35,339 nucleotides of DNA, taken from positions 1-35,339 of the forward strand of contig JAQBNS010000106.1 of the NCBI GenBank assembly GCA_028288405.1. The letters are read 5' to 3'. Source of the DNA: Chitinophagaceae bacterium (GTDB taxonomy: Bacteria > Bacteroidota > Bacteroidia > Cytophagales > Cytophagaceae). The position numbers were made by a program, and so were the translations under genes. The notes beneath the pieces were generated by a model that made no database searches, was not told where the DNA came from, and worked only from the letters and a program-made list of their open reading frames with translations. Of the stretch, positions 21,995 to 30,012 are shown one piece after another (position 1 is the first letter of the stretch; each line of letters opens with the position of its first letter).

Positions 21995-22849
21995 ATGAAT
22001 CAGGTATCCAATAAACCAGCCGTGATCCATCACGATTTGCATATCCACTACAGTCTTTCAGGGATTGGTGATATCACTTTATTGTTTGTACACGGTTCCT
22101 TCCTGGACGAAACCGTTTGGAATTCCCAGGTCGACTATTTCAGTTCTTCCTACCAGGTCGTGACCATTGATTTGGCTGCGCATGGTAAATCGGGAAATAA
22201 CAGAAACACATGGACCATTGAACAATTTGGTCAAGATGTGATTGCCTTGATCAAGGTCTTACAACTCAAAAATGTAATCCTGATTGGTCACTCCATGGGT
22301 GCAGAAGCGATACTGGAAGCAGCGGTGCTTTACCCTCAACCCATCATTGGTTTTATTGCCATAGAAGCGTTTAAAAATGCCGGTACTCCTTTACCGGAAC
22401 AGTACCAGCAACAGGTAAAAGAAATCGAAGAAAAGCTAAAAACAGATTTTGCCGATACGTCAGAACAATATGCACGTAAGACATTGCTGACATCAAACAC
22501 CAAGCCTGAGATCAGGGACCGCATTGTCAAATCCTACAGAGAGGCATACGAACCCATGGGTATAGAATCTACCATCGATATTTTTCACTACCATGAAAGA
22601 GAGCGAGAGTTGATTCAACAGTTACCACATAAAATGCACCTCATCAATGTCAATTACATGCCGACCAACAAGGAAGCATTAGATCATTATGCAGCCAAAT
22701 CTTATGACTTGATGCTCATGCAGGGCACCTCTCACTTCCCTATGCTGGAAAGTCCTAAAGAATTGAATGAATTACTGGGAGAAGCCATTATCAGTATCAC
22801 CAAAACAATGAATAACAACGAAATTCTGCAGTTTATAGAACAGGAGTAA
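21995..22849 (+). CDS. Alpha/beta hydrolase
   Basis: 284 residues. The oxyanion motif FVHGSFLDETVW, the acid region TIDLAAHGKSG, the nucleophile elbow GHSMGAEA (Ser100) and a late histidine in GTSHFPMLE give the complete triad of the Abhydrolase_1 fold. No signal peptide is present, so it should be cytoplasmic. Substrate unknown; family members cleave esters, amides, peroxides or C-C bonds. The next gene, the desaturase, has its own promoter. Confidence 0.87.
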   Translation: MNQVSNKPAVIHHDLHIHYSLSGIGDITLLFVHGSFLDETVWNSQVDYFSSSYQVVTIDLAAHGKSGNNRNTWTIEQFGQDVIALIKVLQLKNVILIGHSMGAEAILEAAVLYPQPIIGFIAIEAFKNAGTPLPEQYQQQVKEIEEKLKTDFADTSEQYARKTLLTSNTKPEIRDRIVKSYREAYEPMGIESTIDIFHYHERERELIQQLPHKMHLINVNYMPTNKEALDHYAAKSYDLMLMQGTSHFPMLESPKELNELLGEAIISITKTMNNNEILQFIEQE

Positions 22850-22892
22850 CAAAAGCTTAACTACTCAAAACGAGGATTTAAGAAATAAACCT

Positions 22893-22900
22893 TATATTTG
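22893..22900 (+). promoter_or_regulatory. -7 element of the desaturase promoter
   Basis: TATATTTG matches TAnnTTTG exactly. The -33 position lacks a clear TTG. A leader of about 55 bases would follow to the ATG at 22963. Confidence 0.4.
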
Positions 22901-22962
22901 TGGTATGCTCACCAGATATCATGGTGTAGTATATCCAGAAGTTATGCTTTCACATTGGATTG

Positions 22963-24150
22963 ATGCCAGGTCTGAACGTAATTGTTGGACAATTCGCTTA
23001 CCTGATTCATCAACACAGTAACCTCTTGATAGAAACATCACTCCTCTCTCCCGGCATCACCAAAGCACCTGCTGCAGATGCCCATGCACGGATTCGATTC
23101 GGCAATCACAAAAATCCTTTCCTTTCTGCGCTCAAGCTAAAAGTAAATCGCTACTTCGAAGAAGAATCCATTTCACGAAGCGGAACTACAACCCTTTTCA
23201 TCAAGGCGTCCTTTTTCATTACCACTTATTTTATTTCATACTGCGTATTGCTATTGGCTCATCCTGCCGGTTGGCTGGCCTTGTTGCTCTGCGCCTACCT
23301 GGGCTTTGCCGCTGCAGCCATTGGTTTCAATATCATGCACGATGGTTCTCACGGAAGTTTTTCCGATAAAAAATGGATCAATGTCCTGGCAGCCTACAGC
23401 ATCAACATACTGGGAGGTGATGCGGTATTATGGAAAAACAAACACAACATCATCCACCATACCTATACCAATATTGAAGGGCATGATCAAGACATCGCGC
23501 AATTGCCGGTACTCCGTCTGAACAGATTGCAAAAGAAATATTACCTGCACCGCTTTCAACACCTGTATTGTTTTGCCGTGTACGGTTTGTCTTCTCTGCT
23601 ATGGGTGTTCTTACTTGATTTCATCAAATACTTTCAAGGTAAAGTCGGTAATTTCAAAATCAATAACATGGACGTTAAAGATCATTTTATCTTTTGGGTC
23701 TCTAAGATTACTTACTTTTCCTTTTACCTCGTGATCCCTGCCCTGGTATGGGGATGGGCTGGAGCCATAACAGGCTTTCTGGTTTTTCATTTTGTATTGG
23801 GCGTCATCTTGTCAACGGTATTTCAGTTGGCGCATGTGGTGGGAGAAGCAGAGTTTACCGACAGCCATCTCTCTGATCATAAAATCGAAGACGAATGGGC
23901 CATACATCAGGTCAAGACAACTACTAATTTTTGTACTGGAAACGACTGGATGACGTGGTATGTAGGAGGACTGAACTTTCAGGTCGTACATCATCTTTTC
24001 CCTAAGGTCAGTCATGTGCATTATCCGGCCTTGAATAAACTCGTGGTAGAAACCTGTACGGAGCATCAGGTAACGTATCATGAATTTCCTTCTTTTTTGA
24101 GCGCTATCCGTTCTCACATGAATCATTTGAAAGAAACGGCGAGTGCGTGA
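22963..24150 (+). CDS. Membrane fatty acid desaturase
   Basis: 395 residues. The three histidine boxes of membrane-bound diiron desaturases are present: HDGSH (about 126-130), HNIIHH (about 161-166) and QVVHH (near 345). Four membrane helices lie between them, in the FA_desaturase order. The C-terminal QVVHHLFP box is the form seen in front-end/linoleoyl-type acyl desaturases. It introduces a double bond into an acyl chain at the inner membrane using O2 and two electrons. No cytochrome b5 domain is fused, so an outside electron donor is needed; the FAD/2Fe-2S reductase gene 540 bases downstream is a good candidate. The first 30 residues before the conserved part are uncertain and the true start may be later. 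Confidence 0.9.
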   Translation: MPGLNVIVGQFAYLIHQHSNLLIETSLLSPGITKAPAADAHARIRFGNHKNPFLSALKLKVNRYFEEESISRSGTTTLFIKASFFITTYFISYCVLLLAHPAGWLALLLCAYLGFAAAAIGFNIMHDGSHGSFSDKKWINVLAAYSINILGGDAVLWKNKHNIIHHTYTNIEGHDQDIAQLPVLRLNRLQKKYYLHRFQHLYCFAVYGLSSLLWVFLLDFIKYFQGKVGNFKINNMDVKDHFIFWVSKITYFSFYLVIPALVWGWAGAITGFLVFHFVLGVILSTVFQLAHVVGEAEFTDSHLSDHKIEDEWAIHQVKTTTNFCTGNDWMTWYVGGLNFQVVHHLFPKVSHVHYPALNKLVVETCTEHQVTYHEFPSFLSAIRSHMNHLKETASA

Positions 24151-24240
24151 TCGGTTAAAAGTCAATCTTAATTTTGATGATGAAATGGTATGAGATTATT
24201 TTATAGAGGTTAAACTATAGATTGATTTTTATTACCAGTT

Positions 24241-24351
24241 GGGCGTGTCCCTTCGGGTCGGGCTATCCGCTACAAGTCCTCGCTCGATTATCCTTAATGC
24301 TTATAAAACCCAAGTGCCTCGCTGTGGGCTTTCCGCTTCTATCCCTCACGC
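24241..24351 (-). repeat. GC-rich element family 2 (long subtype), copy c, reversed
   Basis: On the minus strand it reads GCGTGAGGGATAGAAGCGGA, AAGCCCACAGCGAGG, GAGCGAGGACTTGTAGCGG, ATAGCCCGACCCGAAGGGAC and ACGCCC. It is the reverse of the copies at 27172 and 28000. It occupies the first part of the 541-base gap after the desaturase. Confidence 0.88.
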
Positions 24352-24418
24352 ATAAAAAACCTCATTGAAATTAAGAGAATATTATTTTCATAAAGCACCC
24401 TATTGAAATCATAAACAT

Positions 24419-24582
24419 GGTGCGGCAGGCGTCCACGAAAAGAGCGAATTTCAGAAGACCTCTTAGGAATTAACTTCGATAATTATCCAGATCCCAAAGG
24501 TCTTCTAAAATTGGTTTTCGTGGCTCCCTTTTCTTTTGTTTCTTTTCTTTTGGGTGAGCAAAAGAAAAGTAAAAGGCTGGTA
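24419..24582 (+). repeat. 164-bp two-stem element, copy a
   Basis: GGTGCGGCAGGCGTCCACGA at the left edge. CCACGAAAA...TTTTCGTGG encloses CAGAAGACCT...AGGTCTTCT as one nested stem. A second stem CCTTTTCTTTTG...CAAAAGAAAAG follows, with GG-TA at the right edge. A nearly identical copy lies at 26433-26595. The remaining 110 bases before the reductase gene hold nothing but AT-rich DNA. Confidence 0.92.
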
Positions 24583-24691
24583 CAGGAATTTATTCATCAT
24601 TTATAAAACGGTTAGATACAGAATGAATAATATTCTATAACGATAGTCATTTTTATAATTTCCATACCCAATAAATTTATTATCTTCGGCT

Positions 24692-25750
24692 ATGTCCGCA
24701 CCAGAGTCCATTATAAAAAAAGTAAAAATTGTGGCTGTTCACACCGAAACACCACAGTCCAAAACATTTGTATTGGAACCTTTAGACGGCTGGCAACCGG
24801 AGTATCAAGCCGGGCAGTTTCTCACTTTTGTCTTTCAAACACCTTACGGAGAAAAGCGACGTTCCTACTCTATTTCTTCTGCACCTGAATCAGGAGAACC
24901 ATTAAGCATTACGGTAAAGAAAGTAGACAACGGAGAATTTTCGCGTTTCCTGGTTTACCAAATCAAAACAGGGGACATCCTTTATACATCCGGTATCAGT
25001 GGCTTCTTTCAATTACCCGCGAGGCCTCGGGACATCGAACAGTTTTTCTTCCTGGCAGCTGGCAGCGGTATTACACCCTGTTTCTCTCTCATCAAAACGA
25101 TTTTAACAACCGGTACACAACACGTTGTACTGATCTATAGCAATAAGACAGAAGAAGTCACCATCTTTTTACAGGCACTTCTGGACTTGCAACAAAAATA
25201 CACCAAGCGCTTTACCGTTCGTTTTTTATACAGCAATCGTTTCAATGTCTACCACAGCCGCCTGAGCAAATGGCTCTTGTTGCATCTGTTAGAAGAGTAT
25301 CCGATTGCCTCCAAAGACAAAGCCTATTTCTACCTCTGCGGTCCGTTTGATTACATGCAAACCATACGCATTACCCTGTTAGGCGAATCCATTCCGGCTG
25401 CACACATTGTGAAGGAAGATTTCAGTTCGCTTCCAAGACTTCTCATCCCCAAGCCTCCGGATACCTCAGCGCATCAGGTGACTATCACACTGCCCCAACA
25501 AACATACGAAGTAAAGGTACAATACCCGCAATCGATTTTGGCCTCTGCCAAAGCACAACATATCGCCTTGCCATACAGCTGCGAAGCAGGACGTTGCGGC
25601 AGTTGTGTGGCGACCTGCACCAAAGGCAAGGTATGGATGGCTTACAACGAAGTATTGACAGACCAGGAAATTGCCAAAGGAAGAATACTGACTTGTCAGA
25701 GCTTCCCCATTGATGGTGATGTAGAAATTTTCTTTCCGGAACTTTCCTGA
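24692..25750 (+). CDS. FAD/NAD(P)H oxidoreductase with C-terminal 2Fe-2S ferredoxin domain
   Basis: 352 residues in the order FAD-binding, NAD-binding, 2Fe-2S, as in phenylacetyl-CoA epoxidase reductase PaaE and HCP reductase. FAD motif RRSYSISSAP (56-65), nucleotide-binding motif FFLAAGSGITP (119-129), and cluster ligands Cys297, Cys302, Cys305 (YSCEAGRCGSC) and Cys335. It passes electrons from NAD(P)H through FAD and the iron-sulphur cluster to an oxygenase. With a fatty acid desaturase as the nearest upstream gene, it probably supplies that enzyme. It is cytoplasmic, and the position right after a repeat-filled gap suggests its own promoter. Confidence 0.92.
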   Translation: MSAPESIIKKVKIVAVHTETPQSKTFVLEPLDGWQPEYQAGQFLTFVFQTPYGEKRRSYSISSAPESGEPLSITVKKVDNGEFSRFLVYQIKTGDILYTSGISGFFQLPARPRDIEQFFFLAAGSGITPCFSLIKTILTTGTQHVVLIYSNKTEEVTIFLQALLDLQQKYTKRFTVRFLYSNRFNVYHSRLSKWLLLHLLEEYPIASKDKAYFYLCGPFDYMQTIRITLLGESIPAAHIVKEDFSSLPRLLIPKPPDTSAHQVTITLPQQTYEVKVQYPQSILASAKAQHIALPYSCEAGRCGSCVATCTKGKVWMAYNEVLTDQEIAKGRILTCQSFPIDGDVEIFFPELS

Positions 25751-25782
25751 AATTTCGGCATGTATATTGAAAAGGTAAGAGC

Positions 25783-26418
25783 ATGACTTTCACCACTACC
25801 TCTTCTTCGCAACGTACTCCTTTCCTAAAAAACAATTGGATCAAACTGTACCTGCTTATTTTTATCAGTGTATGGACTTACACGCTCCTCACTACTTCCG
25901 ATCTCAACAATTGGCTATTGGAAAATACCTTGGTGGTATTACTTCTCCTGGCGCTTAGCATAAGCTATAAAAAATATCCCCTGAGTGATCTCAGTTATTT
26001 ACTGATCACCTTATTTCTCTGTGTGCATGTTTATGGTTCTACTTATACCTATGCTGAAAATCCTTTGGGCGATTGGTTAAAAGAACTCTTCCATACCAAG
26101 CGCAATCAATACGACAGGATCGTACATTTCAGTTTTGGTTTTTTGTTCGCTTATCCCATGCGGGAATTCTTTCTTAAGATTTTAAAATTAAAACAATGGT
26201 TAGCCTGGGTATTGCCGGTGGAGGTATCGCTTTCTGTTGGTGCGGCATATGAACTGATGGAATGGGCAGTGGCCGATGTGTTTTTTAAAAATCAGGGAGC
26301 AGCATACCTCGGCACACAAGGAGACATTTGGGACGCACAGAAAGACATGTTTCTCGCTTTTGCAGGCGCTTTAATAGCTATGATTATTATTGCCCTGATC
26401 AAAAAGATAAAGAAATAA
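25783..26418 (+). CDS. DUF2238 (YjdF-like) membrane protein
   Basis: 211 residues with about six membrane helices. The conserved blocks YDRIVHFSFGFLFAYPMREF, AYELMEWAVADVF and GTQGDIWDAQKDMFLAF are those of the DUF2238/YjdF family of inner-membrane proteins, whose function is unknown. The intramembrane His, Glu and Asp residues hint at metal or ion handling, but this is not known. It starts 32 bases after the reductase and is likely co-transcribed. Confidence 0.87.
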   Translation: MTFTTTSSSQRTPFLKNNWIKLYLLIFISVWTYTLLTTSDLNNWLLENTLVVLLLLALSISYKKYPLSDLSYLLITLFLCVHVYGSTYTYAENPLGDWLKELFHTKRNQYDRIVHFSFGFLFAYPMREFFLKILKLKQWLAWVLPVEVSLSVGAAYELMEWAVADVFFKNQGAAYLGTQGDIWDAQKDMFLAFAGALIAMIIIALIKKIKK

Positions 26419-26432
26419 AACCCGCAAAGCCC

Positions 26433-26595
26433 GGTGCGGCTGGCGTCCACGAAAAGAGCGAATTTCAGAAGATCTGCTAGGATTAACTTCGCAAACGATA
26501 CAGATCAACAAGGTCTTCTAAATTTGGTTTTCGTGGCTCCCTTTTCTTTTGTTTCTATTCTTTTGGCTGAGCAAAAGAAAAGAAAAAGGATGGTA
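26433..26595 (+). repeat. 164-bp two-stem element, copy b
   Basis: Same start GGTGCGGC-GGCGTCCACG, nested stem CCACGAAAA...TTTTCGTGG and second stem CTTTTCTTTTG...CAAAAGAAAAG as copy a. Differences are concentrated in the loop and in the second arm of the inner stem. Confidence 0.92.
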
Positions 26596-26717
26596 TGAAA
26601 AGATAATGTTATCAGTTGCAAGTCACTTCCAATAGATTAAAAGCTTTATAAGAATAGTATTAAAGATAATTAGCAGCTGAACTTTCTTTTGTCCATCAAA
26701 TCTTAGTAATTAGAACC

Positions 26718-27101
26718 ATGAATATCTGGCGAACTATTTTATTGATTGGTTTAGGCGGAGGAATTGGCAGCATAGGCCGCTACCTTACGGCACTATACGT
26801 GCATAAACATTATGCAGGTATATTTCCATTAGCGACCTTAATCATAAACCTACTCGGAAGCTTACTCATCGGTATTTTATTCGGTTGTATGGAACGCTAC
26901 CAATGGAGTTCTCCTGATCTTAAATTTTTATTCATCATCGGTTTCTGCGGCGGCTATACTACTTTTTCTGCTTTTGCTATCGAAAATGTAAACCTGATGC
27001 AATCAAATCATACTGCTACTGCCTTTGCTTACATTGGCCTAAGCCTAATCTTAGGTCTGGCTGCCACCTGGGTAGGATTGAGTTTGGTAAAAATGATCTA
27101 G
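26718..27101 (+). CDS. crcB: CrcB/Fluc fluoride channel
   Basis: 127 residues with four membrane helices. GGGIGSIGRYLTALYV, PLATLIINLLGSLLIGILFG and GFCGGYTTFSAFAIENV are the signature blocks of CrcB/Fluc, a dual-topology dimer that lets fluoride leave the cytoplasm. The length is standard. I looked for a fluoride riboswitch in the 120 bases upstream and saw none. Confidence 0.95.
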   Translation: MNIWRTILLIGLGGGIGSIGRYLTALYVHKHYAGIFPLATLIINLLGSLLIGILFGCMERYQWSSPDLKFLFIIGFCGGYTTFSAFAIENVNLMQSNHTATAFAYIGLSLILGLAATWVGLSLVKMI

Positions 27102-27171
27102 GTATTCGGACAGCTATAATAAATTCTATAACGCCCCGTTATAAAAAAAATCTTAGCCTACAACACAGCAC

Positions 27172-27260
27172 GCGTGAGGGATTGCAGTGGAAAGCCCGGA
27201 ACGCAGCGAAGCGGAGTGAGGACTTGGAACGAAAAGCCCGACCCGCAGGGGCACGCCCAA
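27172..27260 (+). repeat. GC-rich element family 2 (long subtype), copy d
   Basis: Runs GCGTGAGGGATTGCAGTGGA, AAGCCCGGAACGCAGCGAAG, GAGTGAGGACTTGGAACG, AAAGCCCGACCCGCAGGGGC and ACGCCC. It lies between crcB and the YiiX-like gene. Confidence 0.88.
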
Positions 27261-27306
27261 CACTTTATTAGCTTTCTTAAAACTTAAAACAAATAATCCC
27301 TACCTT

Positions 27307-27930
27307 ATGAAACGGACACTTCAGTTTACCTTTTTATTTTGCATAGGCATTGTACTCTTCACCGCCTTCGAAGTAAAACTTCATCAAGACGACCCTGTCT
27401 ATAAAACAGGTGATATTATTTTTCAAAATTCTCATTCCTCTCAAAGTGAAGCCATCAAGCTGGCCACACATTCTAAGTTTAGTCATGTGGGAGTAATCGT
27501 CATCAAAAACAAACAACCTTTTGTATTGGAAGCAGTGGAACCTGTATCCCTGACCCCATTGAAAGCATGGATCGCACGTGGTGACCAACGTTATTTTGAA
27601 ATCAAAAGACCCAAAGAAAGTCTTCCGGAAAACATAGCCGTTCAAAAGAAACTGGATAGCCTGCAAAAAATTTACCTGAGTAAACATTACGACATTCCGT
27701 TTCAATGGACAGACGATAAATTGTACTGTTCAGAATTGGTATGGAAGCTCTATCAAAAAGTATATGGCATAGAACTGTGTGCGACACGCCAACTGAAAGA
27801 CTTCGACCTGAGCAGTCCCCTGGTACAAACGGCGTTGAAGCAACGTTATGGTGCAGCCATTCCAATGAACGAACAAGTCGTTTCTCCGGAAGATCTCTAT
27901 CAATCACCTTTGCTTCAATCGGTAAAATAA
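27307..27930 (+). CDS. YiiX/YebB-like permuted NlpC/P60 cysteine peptidase
   Basis: 207 residues. An N-terminal hydrophobic segment (about 5-22) serves as signal or anchor. The domain starts YKTGDIIFQNS, then SKFSHVGVIV (His60), VLEAVEP (Glu75) and DDKLYCSELVWKLYQ (Cys141). The order His, Glu, then Cys is the circularly permuted papain-like layout of the YiiX/YebB family, which acts as amidases or peptidases on cell-envelope substrates. The exact substrate is unknown. Length is typical. Confidence 0.85.
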   Translation: MKRTLQFTFLFCIGIVLFTAFEVKLHQDDPVYKTGDIIFQNSHSSQSEAIKLATHSKFSHVGVIVIKNKQPFVLEAVEPVSLTPLKAWIARGDQRYFEIKRPKESLPENIAVQKKLDSLQKIYLSKHYDIPFQWTDDKLYCSELVWKLYQKVYGIELCATRQLKDFDLSSPLVQTALKQRYGAAIPMNEQVVSPEDLYQSPLLQSVK

Positions 27931-27999
27931 AGTAACAACAACGTATTTGAAACCTCCTTTTTTTTATTTACATTATTTTAAAGTAAAGCATTGTAGTTT

Positions 28000-28120
28000 G
28001 CGTGAGGGATAGAAGCGGAAAGCCCACAGCGAGAATCAAGGTTAGGTAATGCACTCTAGAATGACCGAGCGAGGACTTGTAGCGGATAGCCTCCCGAAGC
28101 CTCGGGACAGGGACACGCCC
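28000..28120 (+). repeat. GC-rich element family 2 (long subtype), copy e
   Basis: GCGTGAGGGATAGAAGCGGA, AAGCCCACAGCGAGAATC, GAGCGAGGACTTGTAGCGGA at 28067-28086, then the extra palindrome TCCCGAAGCCTCGGGA (28092-28107) and ACACGCCC. Complementary in sense to copy c. It fills the gap between the YiiX-like gene and the small lipoprotein. Confidence 0.88.
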
Positions 28121-28217
28121 AAAATCATTTCATAAACCTCTATCTCATGTACCTAATTTTATATCTATTCTATCATCACCAAATTCCAAATAATCTTATT
28201 ACATTAAATAAAATCCG

Positions 28218-28334
28218 ATGGTTATGAAAAACGCACTGCTGATCGTACTCCTTATTTCTCTATTGACCGCATGCGGCGGATCTAAAAACGGCTTGCACAG
28301 TCATAAAGCCAAGCGCCCGCCTTGCGGAAAATAA
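28218..28334 (+). CDS. 38-residue lipoprotein
   Basis: ATG at 28218 opens a 38-codon frame, with a second ATG two codons later. MKNALLIVLLISLLTACGGS is a textbook lipoprotein signal with lipidation at the Cys of LLTAC. Only about 20 residues remain, basic and His/Lys-rich, ending KRPPCGK. That fits the tiny lipoproteins frequent in Bacteroidota. Function unknown. The coding frame is short, but the signal is strong and it lies alone in its gap. Confidence 0.6.
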   Translation: MVMKNALLIVLLISLLTACGGSKNGLHSHKAKRPPCGK

Positions 28335-28456
28335 CGGGCTTTTCATTGCTTCTTTTTATCACGTTGAACTTCTTATATGGAAAGTAAAAGGCTATGCTTT
28401 CCGCACAGCTGTTACTGTTTTTAGTATATTCAACGGTCAAACCATTATACACTTCC

Positions 28457-29017
28457 ATGACTCTTAACCATCCTGTTTTAGTGGACCTGCTGAAGAAAGC
28501 ATACTCCGCTGAAAAAGCTGCAGCCTTCGCTTACCAAGGGCACGCCAATTCTGTAAAAAATAAAGCGGAGAAAGGCTCCATCCATCAAATAGAATTGGAC
28601 GAGTGGAATCACCGCCAGGAAGTATTAGAGATCATGCATCAGTACAATATCCCGGTATCGAAATGGTATGAGTTGAGATTTTATGTGATCGGTAAAATCA
28701 TTTCCGCGAGTTGTTATGTGATCGGCCGTTTCATGCCTTTTTACTTTGCCGGCCGGCTGGAAAGCGGAAACGTTTGCGAATACTTTCGGATGAAGCAATT
28801 TTTCAATCAACTGAATATCAAAGAACATGATACCATTTTATATGAAATGGGTATAAAGGAAAAAGAACATGAAGTCTATTTTCTGGAAGTCATTAAAAAC
28901 GATAAGCTTTTACCTTTTTTTGAAAAGTTATTTGCCTGGGGAGGACAAAGCTTTAATAACATAGACCTCGACCAAAAATACCCGGTCGAAGAATCTGACC
29001 ATTACTGTAAAAAATAA
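28457..29017 (+). CDS. Ferritin-like diiron protein related to COQ7
   Basis: 186 residues from the ATG at 28457. The frame extends to 28394, but those residues are not conserved in form. The diiron pattern is complete: Glu19 (SAEKAAAF), Glu49-x-x-His52 (DEWNHR), Glu102 (RLESGNV), Glu135-x-x-His138 (KEKEHEV). This is the layout of the demethoxyubiquinone hydroxylase COQ7 and related ferritin-like proteins. A hydrophobic hairpin around residues 75-100 (VIGKIISASCYVIGRFMPFY) suggests membrane contact, as in COQ7. Most Bacteroidota use menaquinone, so a role in ubiquinone making is unlikely and the substrate is open. Confidence 0.78.
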   Translation: MTLNHPVLVDLLKKAYSAEKAAAFAYQGHANSVKNKAEKGSIHQIELDEWNHRQEVLEIMHQYNIPVSKWYELRFYVIGKIISASCYVIGRFMPFYFAGRLESGNVCEYFRMKQFFNQLNIKEHDTILYEMGIKEKEHEVYFLEVIKNDKLLPFFEKLFAWGGQSFNNIDLDQKYPVEESDHYCKK

Positions 29018-29092
29018 GACCACACGTTGCATCCTTACCCGTATTCTCTTTACTTGTCGCAGCAAACCTATCACAACCAAACCCTTACCCTC

Positions 29093-29695
29093 ATGCGTCT
29101 ATTTTCTCTCCTATTGATTGGCTTTCTATACCTGGGATCGGGTCTGTTAAAAGCCCAAAACACAGTCATCAACTTCGATGTCATTTATGACGGTAAATCT
29201 ATTGGCACCGTGACTGCTTCTAAAGAAGTGAACGGTAATAAAATCGTTAAAAACCTCCGCAGCAACACCGATGCAAAAGTATTGATGTTGAGTGTACATG
29301 TTGAGTCTGAGGTGCATGTAAAAACAGAAGGAGAAATTCTGACCAGCGCTACGGCCTATCGTCATGCCAATCGCGGAGCAGAAGACATTGAAACTACGAC
29401 CATAAAAGGTGCGGGAAATACTTATGACATTGTTAAAAACGGAGAAAAAATTCAATTGACACATGTAGGAATCAAATTCTGTGTCACCGATATGTATTTT
29501 ACCGAACCATTAGGCATCACTAAAGTTTTTTCCAGTACCTACGGTACTTTTTTAAATGTCAAATACGTGAGCAAAGGTGTTTATATGATCACTCTACCCG
29601 ATGGGAAAACTACTACTTTTACTTATGTCAATGGAAAACTTACCGAAGCAATAGCTACGATCAGTTTAGGCAATATCATTTTCAAAAGAAAATAA
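29093..29695 (+). CDS. Secreted DUF6134 protein
   Basis: 200 residues from the ATG at 29093. Signal peptide MRLFSLLLIGFLYLGSGL ending KAQ. The mature part follows the DUF6134 pattern: INFDVIYDGKSIGTVTASKE, LSVHVESEVHVKTEGEIL, DMYFTEPLGITKVFS, MITLPDGKTTTFTYVNGKL. It is a beta-rich periplasmic or outer-membrane-associated protein, function unknown. It follows the diiron gene at about 75 bases and ends at a hairpin terminator. Confidence 0.78.
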   Translation: MRLFSLLLIGFLYLGSGLLKAQNTVINFDVIYDGKSIGTVTASKEVNGNKIVKNLRSNTDAKVLMLSVHVESEVHVKTEGEILTSATAYRHANRGAEDIETTTIKGAGNTYDIVKNGEKIQLTHVGIKFCVTDMYFTEPLGITKVFSSTYGTFLNVKYVSKGVYMITLPDGKTTTFTYVNGKLTEAIATISLGNIIFKRK

Positions 29696-29699
29696 ACAT

Positions 29700-29750
29700 A
29701 AAAAGGGAATTCAAACGCATGGTATAATCCTCCGCTTGAATTCCCTTTTT
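29700..29750 (+). terminator. Hairpin terminator after the DUF6134 gene
   Basis: AAAAAGGGAATTCAA (29700-29714) pairs perfectly with TTGAATTCCCTTTTT (29736-29750) around a 21-base loop, ending in T residues. The other 260 bases to the next gene are AT-rich and hold nothing else I recognise. Confidence 0.85.
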
Positions 29751-30012
29751 CTTAAAATTTTATATTTTTTTTTGTGTGTTTTAACCGTAAAACGCTTTAA
29801 GACCCACGTTCCCTAAAGCCCTTAATTCTTACGATAGTACATTTTTTTATCTGTTTAATACCACTTATCATTTGCTACCAAAGAGTATAATTTACTTTAT
29901 ACGTATCTGATTATCAATATTTTAATTTAAAAAATACCATTTTTTTTAGGTTACTTAAGACTTTAATCTCGTATTACTGATTAAGAAACCGCTAAAACCA
30001 GATTTATCCGCT

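Noticed and set aside
26596-26717. Fluoride riboswitch upstream of crcB
   Set aside because: The region is AT-rich and lacks the conserved crcB-motif pseudoknot bases; nothing alignable was seen.
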